Shown here: positions 1 to 20,079 of the stretch, piece after piece
Layout of the letters: each line of letters starts with the position of its first letter
Position numbering within the stretch: the stretch's first letter is position 1
Assembly: GCF_002234675.1 (NCBI RefSeq)
Contig: NC_019859.2
Coordinates: 124,001 to 188,000, forward strand
Direction: 5' to 3'
Source of the DNA: Oryzias latipes
Taxonomy: Eukaryota; Chordata; Actinopteri; Beloniformes; Adrianichthyidae
Length of the DNA stretch: 64,000 nt
Notes under the pieces: model-generated
What the model was told of the DNA's origin: nothing
Seen by the model: only the letters and a program-made list of their open reading frames with translations
Database searches by the model: none
Translations under genes and position numbers: made by a program

Positions 1-822
1 AGGTAAGACAGGAATCTCCCTGGACAATGATGTTTGCGGATGACATTGTAATTTGCAGTGAGAGTAGAGAGCAGGTGGAGGAACAGCTAGAGAGGTGGAG
101 GTTTGCTCTGGAAAGAAGAGGCATGAAGGTCAGTCGTAGTAAGACAGAATACATGTGTCTGAACGAGAGGGATCAAGGTAGAAGCGTTAGGTTACAGGGG
201 GCTGAGGTGAAGAAGGTGCAGGAGTTTAAGTACTTGGGGTCAACAGTTCAGTGTGATGGGGAGTGTGGAAAAGAGGTGAAGAGGCGAGTGCAGGCAGGTT
301 GGAGCGGTTGGAGGAAAGTGTCAGGAGTGTTGTGTGACAGAAGAGTGCCAGCAAGACTCAAAGGAAAGGTGTACAAGACAGTGGTGAGACCAGCTCTGCT
401 CTATGGGTTAGAGACGGTAGCAGTGAGACAGAGACAAGAGGCTGAGATGGAGGTAGCGGAGATGAAGATGTTGAGGTTCTCCTTAGGAGTGACCAGGTTA
501 GACAGGATAAGGAACGAGTACATCAGAGGGACGGCTCATGTTGCCTGTGTTAGCGACAAAGTCAGAGAAGCCAGACTGAGATGGTTTGGACATGTTCAGA
601 GGAGGGATAGTGGATATATTGGTAGAAGGATGTTGGAGATGGAGCTGCCTGGCAGGAGGGCAAGAGGACGGCCAAAGAGGAGATACATGGATGTCTTAAC
701 AGAGGACATGAAGTTGGCTAATGTTAGGGTAGAAGATGTCCATGATAGAGTGAGGTGGAAAAGGATGATTCGCTGTGGCGACCCCTGATGGGAAAAGCCG
801 AAAGAGAAAGAAGAAGATCTTA
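1..822 (+). mobile_element. RTE-like LINE, 3' end (reverse transcriptase C-terminus)
   Basis: A 253-residue open frame (27-788) begins inside the reverse transcriptase at the catalytic block FADDIVIC and continues through the thumb and C-terminal region (KYLGSTVQ, RPALLYG, RWFGHVQRR), ending at GRPKRRYMDVLTEDM. The 3' tail is short, with AAAGAAGAAG-type repeats right after the stop. This ending is typical of RTE-like elements common in fish. The 5' part (endonuclease and RT palm) is off the left edge, so completeness cannot be judged. The visible frame has no internal stop, suggesting a fairly young copy. Clade assignment is from memory of family motifs. Confidence 0.8.
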
Positions 823-1154
823 GAGTCGGCCTCAGCAGCGTGTCTGAGTTTCTCCCACCAAAACAAACATCTGAACTTTCACAAAGATGGATGTGGAAAT
901 GACAGCTTTTAGCAGGTCACTGCTCCATGGAGAAAGTGGGTGTGTCTGTTAGCCTGGGGGCGGGGCTGGCAGCCCAGACTCTTCCTGGAAGGGGCTGTTC
1001 CCCACATTGTGACATCACGATGAGAGAACCCACTCATTTTCATGGATTGGGAGGGGCGCATAAATGGATCAAAATAGCGCTTTGGGGTTGTTTTTGTGAG
1101 GAACGAACATTATAAAACACTTAAAAGCTCAAAAAGTTAATTTTGCATGATATA
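823..1154. other. Unassigned spacer
   Basis: No coding exon, RNA gene or recognisable repeat seen. It lies between the LINE tail and a SINE. Minus-strand translation was checked for the missing last exon of TMEM178A and none was found. Confidence 0.4.
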
Positions 1155-1430
1155 GGCTGGGTGGCTCGGTTGGTAAGGTGACAAGCTACCATGCAGGAAT
1201 CCAGGGTTCGATTCCCGGAGGGGAATAAGCAATGGTACTGGGGGGCAATTACCATATCAATGGCGAGCAGTTAACATCACCCAGTGGGGGTCCTTAGGCA
1301 AGGCCCTTAACACTACCGCCTCCCGAGCGCGGTTCAGCTGCAGCTCACCGCTCCCCCAGGGGATGGGTCAAATGCGGAGAAGAATTTCCCCATTGAGGGA
1401 TAAATACAGTATAAATTTATTTATTTATAG
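1155..1430 (+). mobile_element. tRNA-derived SINE
   Basis: The head looks like a tRNA gene, with an A-box-like segment (GTGGCTCGGTTGG) and a B box (GGGTTCGATTCC near 1204-1215). A body rich in CCTTAGGCAAGGCCCTTAAC-type sequence follows, and the 3' end is A/T-rich with ATTT repeats. It is too diverged and too long to be a functional tRNA. End points are approximate, and no target duplication was identified. Confidence 0.7.
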
Positions 1431-1757
1431 ACCCCCCTCACCGTTTGAGACCTGGCATCCACATACAAAGACATCCCATTGTGGGTTTTATTTTCACTAT
1501 ACTTAATTCTGATTACCGGGGCTCTTTGGCTACGAAAATTAAAAACAAAAAATCATATAAAACAAGAACTCAGATCTCAAGAGGTTAGTAACCTGTCCTG
1601 GTGCGTCCACCTGCAGCCACACGCTAAACATCGACACCATATCCTCTAGAACCAGCTGTAAAATATGATGATAACAGCCTTTTGACAGACCCAACTCCAG
1701 ATGGCAGCAGGAACACCTGCAGCAGGTGTTGCAGATTCTACTGCAGACGGAAAGTCA

Positions 1758-10303
<8,546 letters not shown>

Positions 10304-10459
10304 CCTCCGGCGCGTGAGCTGCGGCGCCTTTGTCAGTGAGAGCGCGTTGTCATGCCGACTGACTGTGCTGCGTCAACGTGCACGCGGGTGGCACCGGAGG
10401 CGTGGGGTCTAGCCTTCAAAATAAAAGCCCAGTCACAGATGACAGTTATTTTGCTGCAG

Positions 10460-10467
10460 TGACGTCA
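10460..10467. promoter_or_regulatory. CRE/ATF palindrome upstream of TMEM178A
   Basis: A perfect TGACGTCA site sits about 160 bp upstream of the TMEM178A start in a GC- and CpG-rich stretch that also covers exon 1. A promoter role is inferred from position and the known CREB/ATF consensus only. Confidence 0.45.
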
Positions 10468-10499
10468 CGGCGGAGGATGACGGCAGTGTTTCTGGTTTT

Positions 10500-13105
10500 C
10501 CAGACACATGAAGTCGGTCCGTTTAAATCGGATCAGGTCAAAGGCCTGAACACTAATCCTGGATTGGGTCTGGAGAGCGGTACCAGAACCCCAGCCTCTT
10601 CCTGATGCTGCAGGTTGTTGGAGAAGATTCACGCGGTTCCCATTGGCCCAGTAGACGGGTTCTCCAGAAAGAGCGGCTGGACCACAGTCTCATGTCATTC
10701 TAGCAAACACCATCATGTGTTGACCTGCAGTCACCACCTTCCAGGGGAGGAGGGAAGAACAAAGAATTTAAAGCTGAACTTCAGAACCAAAACCAGTTAA
10801 CTTCCATGGGAGTGAAAGCTTTGATAAGAGTTTGTTATGATCTGTGGTGCAAACAAAAAAATCCCTCGTTTAAAAGCAATGAAATGAAAAAAACTGGGAT
10901 GACTGTGCAGACGAGCAAAGAATTATTATAAGATTTGTCAGCAGCCAGTGGTGTTGGACCCAAGAACCAGGAGATCCGGTATGTGGCAGAAACTTAGAAA
11001 TGACATAATAAACTCACAAACTACAGGAGCAACAGAAGGACGACGAAGCAGATGAAGAACTGAAAAGCAGATGCTCAAATACACCGACACATCACTTCAT
11101 GAAGTAAGCGGCTGACGGGACGTCAGGGTTAGCAGAAGAAGGTTATTTACGGGAGGAAATGCTTCCTCTTCCCATTGTTTGGTGAAGAAGCAGATCTTCA
11201 CAGCTTGGATCAGTTTGGACAAGCTGGTCCTGTGTCATACTTCTTGGAGATACTTGTTGACAGTGTCTGGTTACCATGGAAACGGCAGAACTGCCCCAGA
11301 CGGACATGTGCTTTGAGATGGTTGGAAATCTTTAGGTCAGTAAGGCAGTAGAAGCTATCACTCTTATTTTGAAATGCCAAAGGAAGTCCTGTCACACATC
11401 ATAACAGGTGACTCTGGGCTTGGGGGTGTGGCCTCTGAGCTGCTGCTGATGATGTCAGGTGAGCAGAAGTGCTGACTGCAGTTGAAAGTGGAAAGCAGAG
11501 ATGTTCTGCTGGTTCTTGGCTCCCAGGGACTTTAAACTAGAACATCAGACGTTCTTCGTTTCCACATTTGCACAGACAAAACAACATGAACAAGTTCTGA
11601 ATTCAGAGGCAGAACTTCTGGTGAAGAGGTCCAGCAACAGGAAGCAGATCTAGCTGGATCTCCTTCATAAAGGTTCTTGTCTACTCTCAGCTGCAGATCA
11701 AAGAAATGTTCAAAAATGGGATTCTTCCAGGATCTCCATGACGATAGGAAGGAAAACCCTAACACAACATTGTGTTGTTTGAGTAACCTTCACACACTTC
11801 CAAAAATCAGGTCTTTGAATTGAAAAGTTTCTGCTTGAACGTCTGCTGTTCTTCAGCTCTAAACCTCACGCAGACGTTCAGCCGCTGGACCTTCAGGTGA
11901 CGTTGATGCGAGACGGTTCCAAAACAGAACTGAGAAGAACCCTGCTGTTCCCCAGAGCTATTTATGTTCCCACACACGAGAACATGCTTTGTGAGCAGCT
12001 ACGATGTTTGCTCTTCTCATCAGAACAAACATCTCACACCTTCAAAAAAGCAGCTCCTGTGTGCACACGTGTCTGGAGCCTGGGGTGATGAGGTGACCTT
12101 CATCTCTTCCTCTCAGCTGACGTGGTCATTCTTTATCTGCACATCAGAAAGGGCCTTGTAGTGTTTCCTTGGTGACCTGAGGGCTCATGGGAAATCTCAG
12201 GTGACTGCATTTCAATGTGATGCAGAAGAGAGGGAAAACTTGTCCATTAGCCTGATCAATAATTCAGCAGCGTCCTTGCTGCGCTCTGCTGCTTCCTGTA
12301 ACAAAACGCCCCGCCCCCACCCCCCATACCAGAGTCTCTCAGCCCAGCCGTTATCCATAAGAGGAAGTCGCATGCATGTGAGCCGCCATGACCTTCAGGA
12401 CGTTCACTGACCCACACCATCAAATCTACTTTATCCACACAATCAGCGGTGGAATGAGGCAGTTTGTTGACCTGGGGAAATATTCTGATGTGAAGACGTT
12501 CCTGTCTGAGTTTCTACTGATCGTCTAAGATGTTGATGTGGAGAAAAGAAAAGCTGGCAGTGGGGGTTTCACTGTCATTCTGATTTTTTTTTAAGTTTTA
12601 CTTCATAACTGAGGTTTTCTTAAAGACAAAAAAAACAAAAAGATCACGCTGAGCTTCATTATGATTAAACCAGCATCACTACATAATGACGTGAAAGGCT
12701 GTGGGGTGAGCAAAAGGCAACAGATGGAAGATCATGATGGAAACGTTCATTCAGCTGACAAAAGTCACAGTTTCAACATTTGAATCCCTGATGCAAATAA
12801 ATGATCATTTCATGAAAACTCTTTATTCAAGAAAATGTGTTGATTTTTTTGTTAACAAACAAAAACAGAGACAAAAATTCAGTGAAAATGGCATCCAATC
12901 AGAGCAACTGTTGATAATGAAAGGTCCAATCAGAACACAGAGCCGTGCACAGACCGATTATGTGTAACATCACCAACTTACTGGTCCGCCTTCATGGAGA
13001 CATCAGTTGTTTTTGTTTACATTGACTACCCCCCCTTCACAGACCGACACGTTCGCAAGCTGTAGAAGACGAGACGGACGAAAAGCAGTTCAAAAAGAAG
13101 TTGTG
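10500..13105. other. Intergenic, no recognisable gene
   Basis: About 2.6 kb of apparently unique sequence upstream of TMEM178A. Open frames are all short and have no familiar motif. No transposon termini or tandem array were recognised. Confidence 0.4.
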
Positions 13106-13450
13106 TTAAGAAGGTAGAAAGCGCTATATAAGTATACGCCATTTACCATTTACCAAATAAAATTGAACTGAATAAAGTCGATCTAATCTAATCTAAACAG
13201 GACTACGGTGGCCCTTAAGTGCAAATCATTTAACAAATCCCTCGATACAAAAACAATTTGAAGATCACAACAACACACTGAGGTGTTCCCCCTACCATGA
13301 CAAAGGTGGATAAAGGTGGAAAGATTTCATGTAATCCATGGACACCAGTGAAGATCACAAATCATTGAAGAACAAAGGTTCAGAGCACTGTCTAGTGGGT
13401 CTAGATGACCCACCTCCCAATGTTAAAGTGCCTAGGATAGAACAAGGGTT
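13106..13450 (+). mobile_element. SINE 3' tail joined to a TIR-type element (copy 1 of a duplicated block)
   Basis: Positions 13106-13158 match the 3' end of the GTATACGCCATTTACCAT-type SINE seen elsewhere here. A 45-bp AATAAAGTCGATCTAATC segment follows, and at 13206 a terminal repeat starts CGGTGGCCCTTAAGTGCAAA, preceded by TA. The same junction is found inverted at 21290-21620. The right terminus of this copy was not found. Confidence 0.7.
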
Positions 13451-13458
13451 ACGAGGAA

Positions 13459-13760
13459 ACATCACATGGGTTTGTCAGAGCAAGTAAAGAACTCGAATGG
13501 GCTGACGTCTACATGAAAGACCGTCTGACCAAAAGGAACCTGGACATTTCCAAAAGAGCCAGACTTTTGAAGAAGCAGAAGAAAATTCAAAACACTCGGA
13601 TAAGAATCTGTAAAATATTCAACAAACGGATCACCAGAGCTGGCCATGCTTATGGTGGTGAGCAACACGGAAGTCTTTGGAAAGTTCGTGGTCACAGAAC
13701 TCTGAGCAAAAAATATCGACTCATAAAGAAGTTTGAGAGATGTAAAAGAAAATCCTAAAG
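13459..13760 (+). pseudogene. Retroelement ORF1/FP-like C-terminal fragment
   Basis: The plus frame from 13513 reads a basic, helical-looking stretch (KRNLDISKRARLLKKQKK). It resembles the C-terminal part of FP25-like ORF1 proteins carried by some retroelements, where the family form is roughly LTxxNRxLxxxARxLKK. The frame then shifts and decays. It follows directly on the repeat block to its left, so it may belong to a longer version of that element. Identification is tentative, and the opposite-strand open frame over the same bases is a shadow. Confidence 0.3.
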
Positions 13761-14429
13761 GCATAAATCAACTGTCACCAGGATTGGAGAGTTCTGAACT
13801 GTGAACAACTTGACTTTAATTTATTCAGCCACTCTGATATCAGCTTTCAGAAGCACAAGGACCCTGATCAACATGGACTGCATGTCTTACAGCACAGACA
13901 ACTTCAAAACCTGTTAATCTAGAAGGAAGGCTGTCAGTTTACAGTAGAAGTAACACCAACTTTGGAGCCACCATGGATCATAAAATATGGACCTTCCATT
14001 TGACATCAGAACCACATCTGTGACTTGCTTTAACTGTGATAAGGTTACTGTTTTTGACAAAAAAGTTAATTCTGGAAAAATGTACTTATTTCTTCTGATA
14101 ACCAACCAGCACTCCGTTTTGATACTTGACATGGGATATAATGATTCGTGGAATATGGTATTGTCTTCTATAACCAATAATCACTTCATCTTGGTTATTT
14201 AATCTTTTAAAAACTTGTTAATTTGATTAATTATATTGACTGGTAATGTATAGATAAATAAATAGAAGCTAAGAACCAGATTATGGTAAATATGTTAAGA
14301 CAAATAAAGTGAATTAAAACACAACATGGGTAGGATTTATAAGTTCACTTCCTCCAACCTCTAACCCTAGTTATCCTAATGAAGTTTGATAGAACAAGAG
14401 AAACATATATAAACAGGCTGTTTGTAATT
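13761..14429. other. Unassigned, transposon-flanked
   Basis: AT-rich sequence with only short open frames. It may be non-coding remainder of the element to its left, but nothing in it is recognised. Confidence 0.35.
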
Positions 14430-15164
14430 TAGCCTGCGAAAGTGTACGCTCAGTGGAGGGTCAAAACAGCCAAGCAGACCCACCAAGGCTAGAAACTGAA
14501 CAATACTGGAAAAGTATGTGGGAGAAAGAGATGGCACATAACAGCAATGCCCAGTGGCTGGTCTCTCTGAGAAAAGAACATAGCAACCTCCCTGAACAGA
14601 ATCCAGTAACCATCACAGTAGCAGACATCCAAGAAAGAGTCTCAGGTATGAAGAACTGGACAGCACCGGGCCCTGACATGATACATGCCTACTGGCTAAA
14701 GAAACTCACCGCACTCCACGAGCGCCTGGCAGCACAAATGAACCAGCTGCTAAGAGATGGAACTCACCCCGAATAGCTAACGGAAGGGCGAACGATCCTG
14801 ATCCAAAAGGATCCCTCAAAGGGTGCAATCCCATCCAACTACCGGCCAATAACCTGTCTGTCCACAACATGGAAGCTCATGTCAGGCATCATTGCAACCA
14901 AGATAAATAGGCACATGGATCAATACATGAGCAACACACAGAAGGGCATTGATAGAGACTCCAGAGGAGCCAAACACCAACTCCTGGTTGATAGAACAGT
15001 CGCTCAAGACTGCAAGACGACACACCAACCTGTGCACAGCCTGGATTGATTACAAGAAGGCCTATGACTCAATGCCACACACATGGTTCACTGAATGCTT
15101 GGAGCTGTACAACGTCAACAGGACTCTAAGAGCCTTCATAAGAAACTCGATGAAGCTGTGGAAA

Positions 15165-15205
15165 GTTTAACAGATTGTGGTCAGAACGACCACAATCTGT
15201 TAAAC
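15165..15205. repeat. 18-bp perfect inverted repeat at a LINE 5' junction
   Basis: Arms 15165-15182 and 15188-15205 are exact reverse complements, with a 5-nt loop AGAAC. The right arm is normal LINE coding sequence (upstream of LGPHLSSTI). The left arm is its inverted copy and sits directly on the target site. Confidence 0.9.
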
Positions 15206-16268
15206 TTGGACCCCACCTTTCATCCACCATCACCATCAGCACAGGATCACCACAAGGATGTGTACTGAGCCCTCTCCTCTTCACGCTCTACACATCGGAC
15301 TGCACGCCAACCCACCCCTGCAACACCATCATCAAGTTTGCTGATGACACCGCTGTGGTCGGGCTCATCTCAGGGGAAGATGAGACTCTCTACAGGGATG
15401 AAGTCAGCAGACTGGAAAAGTGGTGTTCAGGAAACAACCTCCACCTGAACACCACCAAAACGAAAGAAATAATCCTGGACTTCAGAAAGGGGAAAATGGA
15501 CCCGCCCCCACTTTATATAAATGGGGTCAGCGTGGACAGGGTTCACTCCATCCGCTACTTAGGTGTGCTGATCACAGAGGACCTCTCCTGGACTGCAAAC
15601 ACCACTGCGGCAGTAGGGAAGGCCCAGCAGCGTCTCCACTTTCTGAGAATACTCAGGAGGAACAACCTGGACAAGAAGCTGCCAGTGACCTTCTACAGAG
15701 CCACCATCGAGAGCATCCTCACGTACTGCATCACAGCCTGGTATGCAGGATGCTCGGCCGCAGACAGGAAGGCGCTGCAGAGGGTGATCAACACGGCCCA
15801 GAAAATCACCGGCTCCCCCCTGCCCAGCCTAGAGGACATTGCTAGCTCTCGCTACACGAGCAGAACCAGGCAAATCATCAAGGACTCCCACCATCCAAAC
15901 CACCACCTGTTCCAACTGCTACCGTCAGGCCGACGGTACAGATCCCACAAGGCTCGCACAAATAGACTAAAGAACAGTTTTTTTCCCAGAGCAGTCAACC
16001 TCCTTAATAAATGTGAATCCCACAAAAACTGTAACTCGTGCAATATCTGAAGCCTATGTGCAATATTAACAATTCCCAGTGCAATATAATGCAATTTAGA
16101 ATAGTTATGTAGCTTTGTACATATGTATATTTTCAGTTAAACTCAATTTTATTGTTCTTTAGAAGATTATCTATTTTATTGTTTAAGCAGCTGGAGAGCA
16201 CCAGAAATTTCGTTGTCACAAGTTTCTTGTGTTACAATGACAATAAAGGCTTTCTGATTTCTGATTCT
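15165..16268 (+). mobile_element. L2/Rex1-like LINE, 5'-truncated, inserted in the RLE LINE
   Basis: The frame 15175-16050 carries late RT blocks (TGSPQGCVLSPLLFTLYTSD, FADDTAVVGLI, NTTKTKEIILDFRKG, IRYLGVLITEDLSW) and a C-terminal region ending at SFFPRAVNLLNK. The 3' tail runs through ACAATAAAGG into a CTGATT-type microsatellite, as in fish L2-like elements. Removing it rejoins the host LINE reading frame exactly (KLWK followed by TTLEAYGK). A short target duplication GAAA is seen at 15161-15164 and 16269-16272. The 5' edge is an 18-bp perfect inverted repeat. Confidence 0.88.
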
Positions 16269-16670
16269 GAAAACCACCCTTGAAGCCTATGGGAAGCCAC
16301 TTGCACAAGTGTCCATCAAATGTGGGATATACCAAGGTGATGCTCTGTCCCCACTGCTGTTCTGCATAGGTCTGAACCCCCTCAGACAAATAATCAAGAC
16401 TGGCTATGGAGACCGACTCAGAAATGGGGCCAACATCAGTCACCTCCTCTACATGGATGACATCAAGCTATATGCTAAGAGCGAGCGTGACATTGACTCC
16501 CTGATCCACACCACCAGGATCTACAGTACTGACACTGGGATGTCATTCGGGCTCCAGAAATGCAGCCGGATGGTGACAAAGAGAGGCAAGGTAGTCCACA
16601 CAGGAGGGGTCTCACTCCCAGAAGGAACAATAGCAGACATTGAGGACAGTTACAAGGACCTTGGAATTCC

Positions 16671-16953
16671 GGCGGCCGTGGTGCAGCGGTAGGGCGGTCG
16701 ACCCATGATCGTAATATTGCAGGTTCGATTCCCGCCTTGCACGCCCATGAGCCGAAGTGTCCTTGGGCAAGACACTGAACCCCACCTTGCCTCTGGTGGT
16801 AGGCAGGCGCCTGTGTTTGGCAGCGGAGCCGCCACCAGTGTGTGAATGTGTGTGTGACTGTGTGTGTGACTGGGTGAATGGGTCTGTGACTGTAAAGCGC
16901 TTTGTCCTTGTAGGAAGAAAGGCGCTATATAAGTATACGCCATTTACCATTTT
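16671..16953 (+). mobile_element. tRNA-derived SINE with 13-bp target duplication
   Basis: The head has pol III-type boxes (TGGTGCAGCGGTAGGGCGG and GGTTCGATTCCC). The body contains CCTTGGGCAAGACACTGAAC and the 3' end GTATACGCCATTTACCATTT. It is flanked by perfect direct repeats ACCTTGGAATTCC (16658-16670 and 16954-16966). Removing the element restores the RLE LINE frame. Related copies lie at 21577-21851, 26340-26630, 39583-39812 and, as a 3' tail, at 13106-13158. Confidence 0.95.
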
Positions 16954-17263
16954 ACCTTGGAATTCCACAGGCAAATGGCAACCTGGAGCAGGCAACAAGG
17001 AAAGCTCCAACAGCTAAATACCTCCAACGAGTAAGGCAAGTCCTGAGAATCCAACTCAATGGAAAGAATAAGACCGTGCTGGAGGACAGATCCTCATGGG
17101 AGGACAAACCCCTGCATGGGTTGTACCACCGGACCATAACTGAAGTGGCTGATATCAAGAAGTCCTACCAATGGCTAGAAAGGGCTGGCCTACAGGACAG
17201 CACTGAAGCGCTCATCCTGGCAGCTCAGGAACAAGCCCTGAGCACCAGAGCCATAGAGGCTCA

Positions 17264-17391
17264 GATCTACCACACCAGACAAAACCCAAGGTGTAGATCT
17301 ACCACACTGGACAAGACCCACGTAGTAGATCCACCACACCAGACAAGACCCGAGGTGTAGATCTACCACACCAGACAAGACCCAAGGTGTA
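17264..17391 (+). repeat. Four tandem 32-bp units inside the LINE coding region
   Basis: Four copies of a 32-bp segment starting GATCTACCACACCAGACAAG and ending AAGGTGTA, with a few substitutions. The segment encodes IYHTRQ(D/N)PRCR just before the zinc knuckle. Three extra copies add 96 nt, so the downstream frame is kept, although the intervening copies introduce stops. Confidence 0.9.
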
Positions 17392-17955
17392 GGCTGTTCA
17401 AAGAGGCCCCTGAAACAATCCAGCACATAACTGCAGGGTGTAAGATGCTGGCAGGGAAAGCATACATGGAGCACCACAATCAAGTGGCTGGAATAATATA
17501 CAGGAACATGTGTGCAGAATATGGACTGGAAACCCCAAGGTCAAAATGGGAAACACCTCCGAAGGTGGTAGAGAATGAGAGGGCAAAGATCCTGATCCAG
17601 ATCCAGACTGACAGGATGGTGATGGAGAACCAACCAGACATTGTAGTGGTGGATAAAGAACAGAGGAAAGCCGTTGTGGTGGATGTGGCAGTGCCAAGCG
17701 ATGGGAACATCAGGAAGAAGGAACATGAGAAACTGGAGAAATACCAGGGACTCAGAGAAGAACTGGAGAAAGCCTGGAAAGTGAAGGTGACAGTGGTGCC
17801 TGTGGTAATTGGAGCACTGGGGGCAGTAACCCCCAAGCTGGAGGAGGGGCTACAACAGATACCTGGAAAGACCTCAGACCTCTCAGTCCAGAAAAGAAAA
17901 GAACAGGAACAGCTAAGATACTGCAGGACCCTCAAGCTCCCAGGCCTCTGGTAGA

Positions 17956-18496
17956 GGACCCCAGCTTGGAGGAGAAACCACCCGCGGAGGGTGAGAGGGG
18001 CGTTCACAGTGTCCGTTCTCATGAGGCTTGCAGGTCCAGCAACACAATCAAAAGTAGTCTGAGTTTTCACAGTCCAAAATCTGTTGTAGCAGAATTAGTT
18101 TGAAAAGAGAAAGCGAGTTGCGGCAACAGTAATGCCAGCGTAGACTCATGCTGGAAGTTCATCATCTACCAAAATGTTTGATTGGCTGTTCTGCATGTCA
18201 ATCAAGTGACATAGTTCACAGCGAGAATGATGATTAGCTGACAGATTTAAAAAAAAAAAGTTAGTATTTTGGTTTATTTATCTGCGATGGCCAACAATAT
18301 ACTCTTAAATCATGATGGATGTAATGAGAAGCCAAAAACATTTGACCGGATTCATGCAACTCCGGACGTTCTCTGTTTACACTGCTGCCTATAGGCAGAA
18401 GGTACAGAGGACTCAAATAAAGGACAAATCAACAAAAAAACTGTTTTTATCCAGGAGCATCACAGTTTTAAATGCTGCTAGATTTTAAATGTGCCT
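17956..18496. other. Likely LINE 3' UTR and spacer
   Basis: Follows the LINE stop codon. No coding exon or repeat terminus recognised. Confidence 0.35.
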
Positions 18497-19216
18497 TGTT
18501 ACGCCCCCTTGTGTATCTAGGGGTGCTAGGGGGGGCATAACATAAAAAAGTAAAGGTTTGGCTACCAAAGTTAAATTAACACACACCAAAACGAATGTCT
18601 CCATAAAAATATGACAAATTTATTTACAAATAAACAAACAATCCAACAATAACTAAAAGTGAAACTAAAAGGCTTCAGGGTGAACCAAGGCCAAAACAAC
18701 AAACAAAACCCCAACTAACTGCAACATGTAATCTTACCTGCAAAGAAAGAAAAGGGAAATCAAAGACAGAACGCTAACCTCCCTAACCTAACAAAACCAG
18801 GAGAAAACATGTACTAAACAAAATGGCGGTTCACCCCTACAGCTTCACTTAAACAAAATCATAAACCAAAGGACTAAACCGAGTGGGCACAGACAAAACT
18901 ACAAACTACAAAGAGCAACACAAACTAAAAAAAGTGGAGAAGACATAAACAAAATGGAGAAGAGGGCCAAGCTGCAGTGGAGGCTTTTGCTGCAAGGCAC
19001 CCTTCTCACCGACTGGATGTCCAAATGGTGCTTTTAAAGCTGCCTCCACCAGCTTGTCCAAATTGAGGCCACACCTTCATGCACCACACCTGCAAATAAT
19101 CAGACATACAAACAAAGATCCACAAAACACAGAAGTCCCGCTCTGATAAAGAAATAATACACAAAACACAGAACAAACAGAACAAACCAAAACCAAATAC
19201 GGCCACAGCCGTAACA
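18497..19216. mobile_element. Solo LTR, 720 bp, with 5-bp target duplication
   Basis: Starts TGTTACG and ends CGTAACA, giving a short terminal inverted repeat with the canonical TG/CA ends. It is flanked by TGCCT on both sides (18492-18496 and 19217-19221). No internal coding region is present, so it is read as a solo LTR left by LTR-LTR recombination. The family (gypsy or BEL) cannot be decided, although a 5-bp duplication suits Ty3/gypsy or BEL. Confidence 0.85.
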
Positions 19217-19221
19217 TGCCT

Positions 19222-20079
19222 CTTTAATCCAATTTTTTAACCTTGTTTGTAGAATATTAGTAACGTGAATTGGCTGGACGTATAAATGTGTTAAATCGGC
19301 CCAGAGCCCAACTGAGGTCATGGATGCAAATGTTCCGGTACCAAAACAAATCTTTCTCCACGTTCCTCAGACGTCCTTCCCAACATGTTACCAGGACGCA
19401 CGGAGGCTTAATGAGATGTTTTTATTCGGTTTAAGGCTGACTGCATGAAAGGTTTGTTCATTGATTAAAGAGAATGTTTGTGGAGGAAAGTCCGGTTTCT
19501 GTTTGCTGCAGGAGGCTTCGCCTCCTTCCTGGTGAAGTCCAATTATTTCCTGATAGGAGGTCATGTTTTAAAGAGACGATCCTGGAAACGTCTGCATTCA
19601 AGAAAAACTTTTATACCTAAACTCAGGCATCATAGCATGATCACACAATAAAGCTGAAACATGTCATTTACTTCATCATTTAGACTGGGTTTGTGCAGGA
19701 GAGGGGGGGTCAAGGGGGACGGACAGAAAATAATTCAGAATCAGTCATTAAAGTAAAAAACTGTCAAGAAGACGTGAGCAGAAGCAGGTTTAGAGGGGCG
19801 TCGCTGTTCATGGTCTGCAAACCTGGTTTGTGATGATGATGATGATGTCGATGAAGGGCAGGTCAGTGTCTGTCAGCAGACGTTGATGAGCAGGCGGCTC
19901 ATGCTAATGAGGCGTTACATAAACTGTCTTGGTATTCTGATCAGCTGCAGGATTTAATGAGGCTCCGCGGCGTTTGATGGTCGGAGGATCGCAGCTGGAT
20001 CAGCAGAAACGCTGCTGCCTTCAGGGACATCAAGGGCATCAGGAGGCGGAGTCTGAGGCGTTCAAGACCGCAGGGGGGC
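19222..20079. other. Intergenic, no recognisable gene
   Basis: No conserved translation and no clear repeat boundary seen. A short ATG trinucleotide run lies near 19833. Confidence 0.35.

Larger units (their letters stand above)
14430..17955 (+). mobile_element. RLE-type non-LTR retrotransposon, interrupted by two insertions
   Basis: A LINE remnant in four coding pieces. 14453-15164 carries N-terminal RT blocks (NWTAPGPDMIHAYWLKKL, NYRPITCLSTTWKLMSG, LCTAWIDYKKAYDSMPHTW) with one TAG stop near 14774. 16273-16670 carries the RT core (IYQGDALSPLLFCIGLNPL, YMDDIKLYAKSE). 16967-17263 and 17392-17955 carry a degenerate zinc knuckle (CRLF...H...C, with the second Cys replaced by Phe) and a C-terminal restriction-like endonuclease (PDIVVVDKEQRKAVVVDVAV). 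An endonuclease after the RT places it among R2/R4/NeSL-type elements rather than APE-type LINEs. The 5' end is truncated. Insertions at 15165-16268 and 16671-16953 split it, and a 32-bp segment is present four times at 17264-17391. Confidence 0.85.

Noticed and set aside
1155..1230. tRNA gene
   Set aside because: Pol III boxes are present but the arms do not pair properly and a SINE body follows; the same holds for the heads at 16671, 26340 and 57960.
17480..18070. Minus-strand 196-residue Ser/Phe-rich ORF
   Set aside because: Antisense of the RLE LINE endonuclease region.
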